Below are positions 27,196 through 37,600 of a DNA stretch of 64,000 bases, piece by piece. The number at the start of each line of letters is the position of its first letter. Positions within the stretch are counted from its first letter, which is position 1. Where the stretch lies: contig NC_090981.1 in assembly GCF_040807025.1 (NCBI RefSeq), forward strand, positions 43,515,317-43,579,316, written 5' to 3'. The position numbers were made by a program, and so were the translations under genes. This stretch comes from Struthio camelus. Its lineage: Eukaryota > Chordata > Aves > Struthioniformes > Struthionidae. The notes below the pieces were generated by a model. It searched no databases. It was not told where the DNA came from and saw only the letters and a list, made by a program, of their open reading frames with translations.

Positions 27196-28255
27196 CTAAA
27201 AAATGGGAGGGAAAGGGAGACAAAAAAAGAAAGAAAAGATAGTGTGGAAATGCATTATTAAATCCTCTATAGTGTTTACGCTAATTAGAGAGAGCACATT
27301 AAATCACCTAAATACCTTTTTCCCCTTTTATACTATCAGTCAGACTTTCAGTTTAAGGCCACATGGACATGAAAACGCACAAACTTCACAGAGGAAACTT
27401 TCATCAACCAGGTCAGGGTCAGGGGAGGGGAGGAAAAAAAGCAAACATTATGAAAATTTGACAAGCATTAACATAGTGCACTTACTCAAGTGAAATATGA
27501 AAATGATGGGACTATTAAATGAAATATTAAGTCTTTTTTAATCTGAAGTATTTTTTGCAATCCAAGTAGAATGCAGGTATTCTGAAAGACACACCTGATA
27601 CATTTAAGCAATAAAATTGAGGCAATAAGTAGAAGACTATGTGTTTCTTTGCTGTGACACTCCTACTCAAGTTCTTCCTAACCACGCATCCATTTTGCTC
27701 TTTACTGCAAAACATAATCTAAAGCAGGTAACAAAATGGGTTTTGTTAAGAACACGTACAATTTTTAAGCTTAACGTTTTGAGACTCTCTTCTACTTCCC
27801 ACCTTTCTTTGCTCCCAGTTCTCCGCTCTCCTTTATAACGCTAGGGTTAGCTTGGAGATCCAACAATAGCACAAAACATCGGCACATGGAGGCATCCATT
27901 AACCGTATGTTTAGGATACATGGAAAAAACAGTGCTTAATCAAACACTAAATCCACTAAAATCTAGCAAACTGAAGTTGTGGCTGCATTAATTCAGTGTG
28001 CTACCTGCCAGAAGGGCACTGCTCAAACAGCATTTCTTTCAAGGCCTGAGTGTTGACAACACAGGTTTTTGAAATGTTATTACTTAATGACCAAAAATTC
28101 CTAAACTGCAGCAGCTTCTGGGCAGCGAGTACCTGGATGGTGAAACCACTTAATTTAACTGGGGTTTTTTTGGAAATAGTCTTGTGTTCATCAGAGTTGC
28201 CAAAGCTCCTCTCCAATCACACAAGTTTAAAAAAGCCTAGCAAGTTCACTTGGCT

Positions 28256-28282
28256 GGGGGGGGGGGGGGGAGGGAGGGAGGG
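28256..28282. repeat. G15(AGGG)3 quadruplex-prone tract
   Basis: Fifteen consecutive G followed by three AGGG units, meeting the usual four-G-run criterion on the plus strand (C-rich in the AP3B1 transcript). Intron 4. Confidence 0.95.
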
Positions 28283-29192
28283 AGGATCCCACAAATAACA
28301 AAGCCTAGAGTTACATTATTTATTACAAAGCTGGAAGCACAATGGTGCAAAAATGAATAGAAAGAATTACACTTGGTTATCTTTTATGGTAGGTTTAATA
28401 ACTTTCCTTAGTTGCTCCAAAACCTCAAGCTTAGATTCTATGTCCTTGCTGCACCACCACTTCTGAGTTACTCACAGCCACAACTCTGAGTTATCCCCTT
28501 TCCTTTTATTTCTGCTTTCCACAACTTTTAAAAAGTTATACCAGAGACACGTTCCCGGTACACAGATCTCATTAAAGACATAAGATAAAAGTTCAGCTGA
28601 ATTTCAGCTTTTAAGGAGAGCCACAGATGGTAAACATGTAGTACATATGACATTGAAATAAAAGGTAGAAGGAAAGTGGAAGAATGCTTTAGTCAGTTGT
28701 GGGATGCTCCTGGTGTTGCACAGTTGGTGCTCTGATTGCAATACACTTTCTGACAAGAGGTGAGGTCTGGATCAGTTATATGACAGAAATTAATTATAAA
28801 CTTAATAAACTTACAAGGTGCAGGGGAAAAGAAAACCCTTTTTTATTTAAAAAAAACTGGCCAAACTTAACAGCAGAGAATTAATAAATCTTTCTAACTC
28901 TCCATAGTCACATTTCAAAGGCGATCTTAGCTTTTGCGCTTTAATCCCATTCCCCATGAATCTCAAAAGAAACAGTACAAAATGCTATTTCTGTAGTACT
29001 TTTAATGAACAGTAACGTGCACAACATATTGAATATTTTAATGTAGGTATTACAGTTTTCCTTATGTTCCATTTGTGTAAAAAGATACTTACGAGCAACA
29101 GAAACTAGAAGAAACACAAATGGTTCATGGTTAACAACTAGGTCTCCACTCTACATACACTAATCAGCTGCCTTACTTTAGTGAGTGCCTTA

Positions 29193-29288
29193 CTATTTAA
29201 CTTTAATTAAAAGGGCACTTCCGCCTATGTCTTGTACAAAAGACAAGGGTATTAGATACACCTTCGCCTGACTACAAACATTCAAAAG
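29193..29288 (+). repeat. 96-bp direct repeat, copy 1 (intron 4)
   Basis: It begins CTATTTAACTTTAATTAAAA and ends ATTCAAAAG, and contains a TGTCTT-GTACAA-AAGACA inverted motif. It matches 30101-30196 at 94 of 96 positions in the same orientation. Family not recognised. Confidence 0.95.
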
Positions 29289-29502
29289 TGAAACAGTTCT
29301 ACTTCAAGCAGGCTTAGCTGCTTCATAGGGTTTGAGGCAGAACAAAAAAAACTTTGTGTGAATGACATGGTAACCTGAGACTGCTTTACCACATGCAGAT
29401 ACATACATGCTTTAGTTTACCAGATTACTCTTGCACAAATCTTTTCATTTTTGTGATACTGCCTCAGAATTCTCCATGAAATGCTATTTAAAATGTACTC
29501 AC

Positions 29503-29598
29503 TTTTAAAGCACGCTGAAAAGTACTGATGGACAACAACGCCAGATCTTGCTGCTCTTCTGCATAACGCATCAGATAAACATACACAAGCTTTTTTAT
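29503..29598 (-). CDS. AP3B1: AP3B1 coding exon 4 (residues 95-126)
   Basis: The exon encodes [20 protein letters not shown] and then [12 protein letters not shown]; the human protein has Val where this has Met. This is the adaptin trunk motif of the KKL-Y-Y-YA type shared by large adaptin subunits. The exon is 96 nt, phase 0 at both ends, with acceptor tttcag| and donor AAA|gtgagt. It sits between two near-identical 96-bp direct repeats, at 29193-29288 (intron 4) and 30101-30196 (intron 3), which is reported as a finding. Confidence 0.96.
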
Positions 29599-30100
29599 CT
29601 GAAAACAAAGACACAGAAAACATCACTATCAGAAAGTTTTGGAATTCTATAAAACTGAGCTCTAGATTGCACATCATCAATATTCTATTCTTCGAAGAAA
29701 TGGAAGAGTTAATACATCACTGGAGTAGTCACATGCTTGATAATATCAAAAGGGACTTCTCAAATGTCTTATGACTTACTGTAAACCTTTTAATAAAAAT
29801 ACTCGAGGTGCTACAAATTACCTAATTAAGGATATGGTTAGAGTAAGACTAATAATACATAGCACAACTTTGTATTATATACTAGTAAATAAAGATTTGA
29901 ATAATTAAGAAGTTGCCACATGGCAACTGACCACATGAGCATTGCTAATCCACTCTTAACAAAATAACACAGATTAGGCTAAACTGCAACTGCCAAGGAT
30001 TTCAGCAGGCCCATTTTACTTCACTCTAAAACTCAAAGTCAATTGCCTTAATACATTCAAAAGGGAATATAACTTCCAGCTGAAGGGTTGGTAACTTACA

Positions 30101-30196
30101 CTATTTAACTTTAATTAAAAGAGCACTTCCGCCTATGTCTTGTACAAAAGACAAGGGTATTAGATACACCTTCGCCTGACTACAAGCATTCAAAAG
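30101..30196 (+). repeat. 96-bp direct repeat, copy 2 (intron 3)
   Basis: Same orientation as 29193-29288, with two G/A differences visible (GGGCAC to GAGCAC, CAAACAT to CAAGCAT). The copies are offset by 908 bp and bracket AP3B1 exon 4. Confidence 0.95.
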
Positions 30197-31397
30197 ATGC
30201 AGTCACTCATCAGCTTGTTACAAAGGATGCAACGTTCAAAGATTAAAAAAATCTCAATATGATTTGGGGGGAGGGGAGCTTTCAATTTAATTCACTTTAC
30301 CCCCTCATGGCCACTGTGCGTCAAGCAAGCATTGAACGCGTTTTTCACATTTGAGTTGTAAACTGACTATTGAGGTTTATAATGGAAACTCTGAAAGACC
30401 CTCAACTACAGCTGTGCTATAATTACCGTCACTATCAGAAGATGCATCTTTGTGCCAGTTCTGGCAAAAAGCATAATATTAAATCACAGAAGGTTACACC
30501 ACCCCAAATTATTTGTTGTTCAGCTACAGACAAGCAGCAATCAACACTGACCACAAGAGGCCTATGCACTGAATGACTGCAGGTGTGCAAAGAAAGCCTC
30601 CTTTCCTTGAAACCACTCTGTGACTAGAAATGGAAGCACTTAGGGCTTCGTGACTATGCTGTTCTTTTATCATTTACCTTCATTCAATGTTAAAATGCTC
30701 CTTTCTATAAAACTAATCATAACAGGGGCACATTAGGCTCGAGGAACACAGGCAGATCTGTTTAATTAGTTTATCAATATAAGCACATCAAACTCCATGA
30801 GTTATTGACCAAGACTTATTTTTGTTCTACACCACCAATTGCTTATTAGGTCACTTTTTGTATCCTTACCATCCAATGACATGATGCACATAATCAAGTT
30901 GAGGGCAGTGTGTACTTATAAAACTAAAAAAATCACAAGGCACTTCTGTAAACAATAAGATGCCCTTTGCTTCTCTTAAGGCAAATGAACGTGTTCTACT
31001 GCTTCTTCACCTCCATTTCCCTCTATCAGGGCATTAAGCACGGTTAAAAGAAAACAGCAGCCATTTCTGGGCAGGAAAGTCACTTAGATGAACTAATGCA
31101 TTTTATGCTACAGCATCATAGTGATTTGTGCAGACAAGTTTTTTTTTTTTTTTTAAAGAATTCTTATAGAGTGTGCAAAAAAACTGGCAAAACAAATTCA
31201 TAAAACAGCATCAGGATTAACGTGCTACGAATCTGACTTAATCCATTCCAAATAATTTCTAGTAATTTCAAAACTACGCTTAAAACTGGATCATGATAAA
31301 GGTATCTGGAGCCAGAAGCGCTAACTGGTTGACTCTGAGGGTAGTTATATTTTGAACCAAATTTATCATCCTACCAACCTTGATAAAGGAGAAAAAT

Positions 31398-31880
31398 TAC
31401 AGAATCACAGAATGGTTGGGGTTGGAAGGGACCTCTGGAGATCACCTAGTCCAACCTCCCTGCTCAAGCAGGGTCACCTAGAGCATATTTCCTCTAGAGC
31501 ACATCCAGACGGGTTTTGAATATCTCCAGGGAAGGAGACTCCACTACCTCTCCAGGCAACCTGTTCCAGTGCTCTGTCACCCTCACAGCAAAGAAGTTTT
31601 TCCTTAGGTTTAGACGGAACTTCCTGTGCTTCAGTTTCTGCCCATTGCCTCTTGTCCTGTCACTGGGCACCACAGAGAAGAGACTGGCCTCATCATCTCG
31701 ACACCCTCCCTTCAGATACTTGTACACATTGATGAGATCGCCTCTCAAGTCTTCTCTTCTCCAGACTGAACAGGTCCAGCTCTCTCAGCCTTTCTTCATA
31801 GGAGAGATGCTCCAGTCATCTTTGTCGCCCTCTGCTGGACTATCTCCAGTCCACTGTCAACTGTCTTTTCTGAATGCCCC
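31398..31880 (-). mobile_element. CR1 LINE, 5'-truncated 3' end
   Basis: The plus strand begins with two 8-bp 3'-terminal units (ACAGAATC, ACAGAATG) followed by the reverse complement of the canonical CR1 tail (GGTTGGAAGGGACCTCTGGA). The minus strand encodes an 84-codon uninterrupted piece of the C-terminal end of CR1 ORF2, with the family signatures [15 protein letters not shown] and [18 protein letters not shown]1 is the dominant avian non-LTR retroposon, and short 5'-truncated copies are the norm. The intact frame suggests a fairly young copy. It lies in intron 3 in the same orientation as AP3B1. The outer edge near 31880 is approximate. Confidence 0.93.
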
Positions 31881-34095
31881 GATATCTTTTCAGTTTAAAA
31901 GAAAAAGCATACCTCCCACAGAGCTTGTGCCTCCCACAAGCATATGTTAGTGCCAAACTGCAGAAAAATAAGTTATGAGTGAACTTTAACCACCATATGA
32001 ATGAAGACATGTGAACTCAATTATCCATTTGTTTTAAAACAAAACAAAAAGGCCTATAAAATACAAATGGGGACAGTTTTTCTGCTAGATAATAGCATTC
32101 AAGGTCAATAATTTCATACGCATTCTTTTCAGGAATACTTTTCAAGGCACTCCTTTTTGGTCGTTGTTTTGAACAATTCAAAACTGGGCCTATAGTATGT
32201 AAAATTTAACTTAAGGTAAAGGGGAAATAATATATTTGATTAGTTCCACTAGTCCCTATCTTAAATTAAAATAATAAATATAATTCTCTGCACCTTTCAT
32301 CACCTATTATTAAAAATGTATTCACAATGCCTTTAAAAAAATACTTAAATATAGCAAGTTCTGAAGGTCTTGCCATCTTTGCATCCCCAAACATCAACTT
32401 GCCAGAGCTGTGTATTTGGTCTCAGCAAAATATATACATTGTTTCAAAAAACGGAAAAAGCAAAACAATGTTTTAAAGTAGTAGCTAAATAAGAACAACT
32501 TTTTTAAAGTTGAAGTCTAACTTGCCTATGCCTGTCCATCAATGTAATATAAAGAAGAAAATAGACATGTCAGTGACCTACTGTATTGCAACACCACAGG
32601 GAGAGGTAGGGGTTTGCTGGTGTCATTATTGCAGGAAATACAATCTTCCATGGCATAAGCCATGAAAAAAGCAATTTTTTGTTCACATTCATAGAATCCA
32701 GAAGGCTGAAATATATGTTTTCCAGGAGCGGAAGAAAGAATTTGAGTATGCAATTATTTAACCTGTCCTCTTAAAATGCATTGTTTCAAACAATTGTTCC
32801 CTGCATTTTTCCAAAATTATGTTGCTGTGCAGTAGGATATAGCTAATTAAGTTGAAGATAGCCGAGCAAGCATACAAACTGCCACTTGTTGGTCACTATG
32901 CAGTCCAGACTTGCAAATTTATAACTGCGACGTTTCATTCAGATTTTCATTTGTCAAGGCAACTATAACTCTGGCACCTCTGCACTAGAGTTGATAGCAT
33001 GTAGTAAGAGCAGTGAACATTAGAGTAACACATTTATTATTTGTTTATAAAACTTCTCATTGTACAACTTTCTAATACAGATGCTACTTTTCAGTTTCTC
33101 AAGCCACCTAGTAAGCCTGTGGACTTAAACACATCATAGTTGAATGTCGGCTCCATTCTTAACTTGAACTTCCTGGAAATTAGTTGAATTCTCTCTAATC
33201 CAAGATAGGTTTTTTTCTTGCCTTCCTATGAGGAAAAAGCTATGAAGCAAGCTACCTTGTGTGTCTAACCCCTAATGCTGGGGCAAAAAATAACAGGTAT
33301 ACTGCTAAAATAAAAAGGATAGCATACAGCCAGAAAGAAAAAGTCATGTTTCTGCTAGCATTTCATCCATGGAAGTTCTGAAAATATCTGTTAAGTAGGT
33401 CTCCTACTAATTAAACAGAAATCAGGCAATTTAGTGCAAGTTGAATAAACTCAGTTAAGCAACTTGAGTTTCCAGAAATTAACTCCTATTACAGATGATT
33501 CGGACCCAGCTATTTCATCAGCTGCTTTTACAGCAAGTTTGATGATTCTCCAATATGTCCCTTCTTCATTTTACTCCTTTCATAATTCTTTATACAAAGT
33601 AAATGAGTAATCTTAACATATGAAGTGAACATATGAAGGAGAATTTTGGCACCGTGCCACTCACAGTGGGATAGCAAACGGGACTCCCTGCTAAAATCCT
33701 TCATCTTTTTTAGCCAGTTTATCTTTTGGATATTTTTCCATACATCTTCATAGAGTGGCGAGCATACTAATGCTTAGCCAAAAAACATATTAGATCCATC
33801 CTCTTTACTGTAAATATTAGCAGTAAAATACAAGAGTTTTTAATGTATGGGCAAGCTGTGTGTAGGGTTTTGCTTTTTGAATCTCCACATCTTGTCAGAC
33901 ACTCAAATAAAAGTAACTCAAAGATCTGGACTTACAATGCATCAAAGCAAAAGTTTCTTCTCAGCTCTAGATGGGACTTATTTTTATCTCAATAACCATG
34001 TCCTTTAGAGAAGATTACAAAAAGGTAGCTTTCAAATCTCAGAATCTCTTTAATCACAGGCATTCACATTGACAGTTTGGTTTTATATATAATTT

Positions 34096-34120
34096 TGTGT
34101 GTGTGTGTGTGTGTGTGTGT
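34096..34120. repeat. (TG)12 microsatellite
   Basis: Uninterrupted TG dinucleotides ending in T, followed by ATAAAAATAAAG. Intron 3. Confidence 0.97.
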
Positions 34121-34613
34121 ATAAAAATAAAGAAGCAACACAAATTTTGTGGAACAAAATATTACTTTAAACACACTTGATTTGTCATATCACATTTTGC
34201 ATGATCATGAATTCTTACAGGAACTTCTTTAACTCTGTTAAAATGATCTCATTTTGGTAAACCTAATCCTGAAACACACTCTTTTTAGAAGGAGTGTAAC
34301 ACACAACTAGCAGTTTTTTTTCCCCACCTTTGCCTCTCAACCCTGATCTGCAACAGATGCTTTCAAATTTATTTCCCTGTGTTTTTGTACATAAATAAAA
34401 ATTACTATTCGCTCAAACCAAATAATCAGTAGGTGTCCTTTACTTATACGTTAAACTATTTCCATAATACTGTCACTGAATTTAAACCTTGAGAAGTTCT
34501 AGTTTAAAAAAGTCAGATATTTTATGGTTTGATGAAGTCACAGATACAATTAGATACAATTTTCATAAGCAAGGATCTTCCATAACACTATATTTAATGA
34601 GCCATAAGAATAC

Positions 34614-34688
34614 CTCAATATTTTTACTGGCAACATTCTTCACAACAGCAGGAAACAGCTCAGAAGCATTTTTTCCCTTTGCAATCAT
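34614..34688 (-). CDS. AP3B1: AP3B1 coding exon 3 (residues 70-94)
   Basis: The exon encodes [19 protein letters not shown] followed by ASKNIE, the same as remembered mammalian AP3B1, in the adaptin trunk. It is 75 nt, phase 0 on both sides, after an acceptor tttttttag|. The donor GAG|gtattct departs from gtaagt at positions +4 to +6 and is the weakest donor of the seven. The downstream acceptor of this intron has a normal pyrimidine tract and no U12 branch site, so it reads as an ordinary U2 intron. Skipping this exon would delete 25 residues without a frameshift. Confidence 0.95.
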
Positions 34689-37600
34689 CTAAAAAATAAA
34701 TAAATAAATTTAGTTTTTAAAGAGAGGCATTATTCCAGATCTGCATTTCTTCTCTGTTTCTATGTAAAACCGACAATAAATTCTTTTATTTTTGGTAACA
34801 GCCAAGCTTCATGGAATGCTAACTATAGGACAAAATCTCTGAATGCAGACCAGTAATAAGGTAGAGAAACAATGGACTTATCATATCACATTGCAAACCA
34901 TTTTAAATGTTTTTAAAATGACTTTAAGACAAACAAAGAACTTGCTTATTCCAAAAGCTTCACACCACTCCTTTCTGGGAGCTGCCTTCCTGAAAAAAAA
35001 AGAAACACTTTCAGCTTAGAGACCTGCTTGCAAAAAGGAGCAAGCTTAATTCAAACCAGGATTACAGGACAAGTTGTATACGTTTTGAAGTCCTGTTCGC
35101 CTCCCACAAATACGATTTTAGTGTGCAACAGAACTAAAAAAAAAAATCAATATCAAATAGACATCACACTTAAATCAAAAACAAAACAAGGTTAGTTTCC
35201 ATAACAAGTTAAATACAAAAGACCTTGCTGAAGTGTTTATACAGAACAAAAAAGAACAAAGATAAAAGCAAAATCAGTCCATCTCCTACTGTGATTTTCT
35301 TGCTTAAAAGGAAGAAGTTTTCGTATTTAATTCCATAGAAACATCTGAAGGTAGGGGATACAGCAATGGAAGTAACATTGTTCTCCCAATAAAGAGCACA
35401 TGAATAACAAAACACAGTTAAGCTTCATCCCTTGCATAAACAGCTTTAAAGAAGGAAGCTATTTATAAGAGTCAAGTACATAAAAGGGATAAAATACTTC
35501 AACACATACTTCAAGTATACAACTCCCTCCTCTCTTAGATCAAAGTTATAGCAATATGTCTGCCAATAACTCTCATGCAGGTTGCAAAACCCAGAATGTT
35601 TGCATTAATATGATACACATTTTTAAGTTATGATGCTGCTGAATATGAACTCATTCAGAATAGAACAGCCCCTGCTATGGACAAGGCCAGGATGCAGTCA
35701 GCCAAACATCAAGCTAACTGGAGAGGACAAGAGGTCAAAAAGACAATCAAATATGCAGGGGTCCAACACAGGAATACAAATATTTGCAAAGGTAATCGCT
35801 ATTTTTCATAACTATCTCATATCTTCACCATTGTTCAAGATTGTATAGCTGATCAAACTTCATACATGAGAGGTGTGAGTTAGGAATATGTATCTTACTG
35901 GTAAAACATATTAAGCATAAGGAACTTGGATCTCATGCAGCAAAGGCAAGAAAAGAAAATGTGAAACATTGACAAACTGCCTGTTAGGAACAGGATAGAA
36001 AAAGAGAAGCTAAAAAAAAAAGGGGGGGGGGTTGAAGTGTAAACTATCACTGAGCATTTGAAAGAGTTTAAGACCAGCTATCCAACATAACATTCTATTT
36101 TAATAGAATTAACATCTTAAATTTTATTTTTTGCAGTTGCATTTAAGCACAGGAAGTGACACAAACTAAGAGTAAATGGTATCGTTTGGTTTTCTGAGAT
36201 TTTTAATTAAGAATCTAAATGAAACTACTGCTATCAGGATTAGGGTCTTTATACAAAATACCAGTTTCAAAATGACCAGAATCAAGCAGAACTTCGTAAC
36301 AAGATGCACTGAAGAAAAGCATCACAGAACAGCATATTATCATCATCACATTTTGATGCAACAGAAGTTAAATTATTCAAAAATAAGAATGATTCTTTAA
36401 TTTAAATTACAATCACAGTGTTACACCCTAACAGGGGAATCTATGCGTTACTTGCATTATTCAACTGACCAACCATAACAGCTCCAGTGTACCATGTAGA
36501 TATGTATTTAGGGTCTTTTAAAAGGGTGTATTTTGACTCATTAAGTCATAATGATTAGTGTAAATCCTTCTTAGACCGTGGATCATTAACCTGGAAGAAC
36601 ATAACGGTCCTCTCCAAGACTAAAGTCTATTGTGTCAATTTTGCTGCCACTCCTGGACGTTCTCCAGCTGTGCTAAGTCTTATACACCTAAAGCTCCTGC
36701 TCAAGCAGGAACTTTCATTCTGCAAGACATACTACATTTGTCCACAAGTCTGTGTGCTGTTCTGTCCATAGAAAATATAGGACCTGTGGATTGTGCATAT
36801 TGCAAGGTGCACTAAGCTTTTCCTTTCATTTTCCTTTCTGAATGAGACACAGATAAGAATTTCTCTGTGGGATATTAGGCACATGAATTCATTTCATAAA
36901 TCTATGCCCTGAAAATCTGAAGGAGAGAAATTCTGCTGGGATTTTTCCTAGACGAGAAGTTTAGAAGGGCAGAAAGGTCAGGTTTCACATGCTAACAAAA
37001 ATACCTCGGTTGTTGTAATGTCAGTAGCAGGTCTCAAAAAGAAATATCAGATACCATTTTCAGGTATATAGTCAAATGCACTTAGTACTGTATATACTTC
37101 AAATTTATTTCTAAGCCAGTAGTATTGCTGCCAAACTTACACAGACTGGGATTATTTTATGATATGTAAGCAAGAAAGAAGTTTTTATGCAGGTAAGCCA
37201 AAAGTATATAAAATAATTTACTAACTTAAAAATCACCACTTGTTATTTGATCACACTAAAACCACATGTATTTTTAGTTAGGTAGCCTTAAACAGCTTCA
37301 TACAAGACAGGAAGTGAAAAGATCAACAAGAAACTACTCCTATACTTGAAATTATGTTGTAAATGATATGCTTAACAGTCCTTGTCTGCAGGACAGATTT
37401 GTTTGTTTGTAATGAATTTCCTTCTCTCCAGCGGAGACTTTGCAACCCAGCTTACAAGGGGAAGAAGCAGCACAACTAGCTATAAAAAGTGTTCTCCTGA
37501 TACTTTTCCCTGCACCTATATGAAGAACAAAGGTTCAACCTCTTGAAGTCTACTAAAAGAGTACGGAAATTATTGGTTTGGACAGCTTTTTCCATATATA

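Larger units (their letters stand above)
27196..29502 (-). other. AP3B1: AP3B1 intron 4 (about 2.3 kb)
   Basis: The donor is gtgagt and the acceptor tttag. It contains the second 96-bp repeat copy (29193-29288) and a G15(AGGG)3 tract (28256-28282). No other recognisable element. Confidence 0.9.
29599..34613 (-). other. AP3B1: AP3B1 intron 3 (about 5.0 kb)
   Basis: It begins with the weak donor gtattct and ends ttttcag with a clear pyrimidine tract. It contains the CR1 copy at 31398-31880, a (TG)12 microsatellite at 34096-34120 and the upstream copy of the 96-bp direct repeat at 30101-30196. The rest is featureless AT-rich sequence. Confidence 0.9.

Noticed and set aside
31516..31950. 144-codon plus-strand frame over the CR1
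   Set aside because: It is the antisense shadow of the CR1 ORF2 fragment; the real coding direction of the element is minus.
29599..34613. Intron 3 as a U12-type intron because of its gtattct donor
   Set aside because: The acceptor side has a typical polypyrimidine tract and no TCCTTAAC branch site in the last 40 nt.
36640..36730. Possible further CR1 piece (CTGCTCAAGCAGG hairpin and a CTCCTGGACGTTCTCCAG stretch)
   Set aside because: Both motifs recall CR1, but their order is reversed relative to the true copy at 31398-31880 and the connecting sequence does not match.
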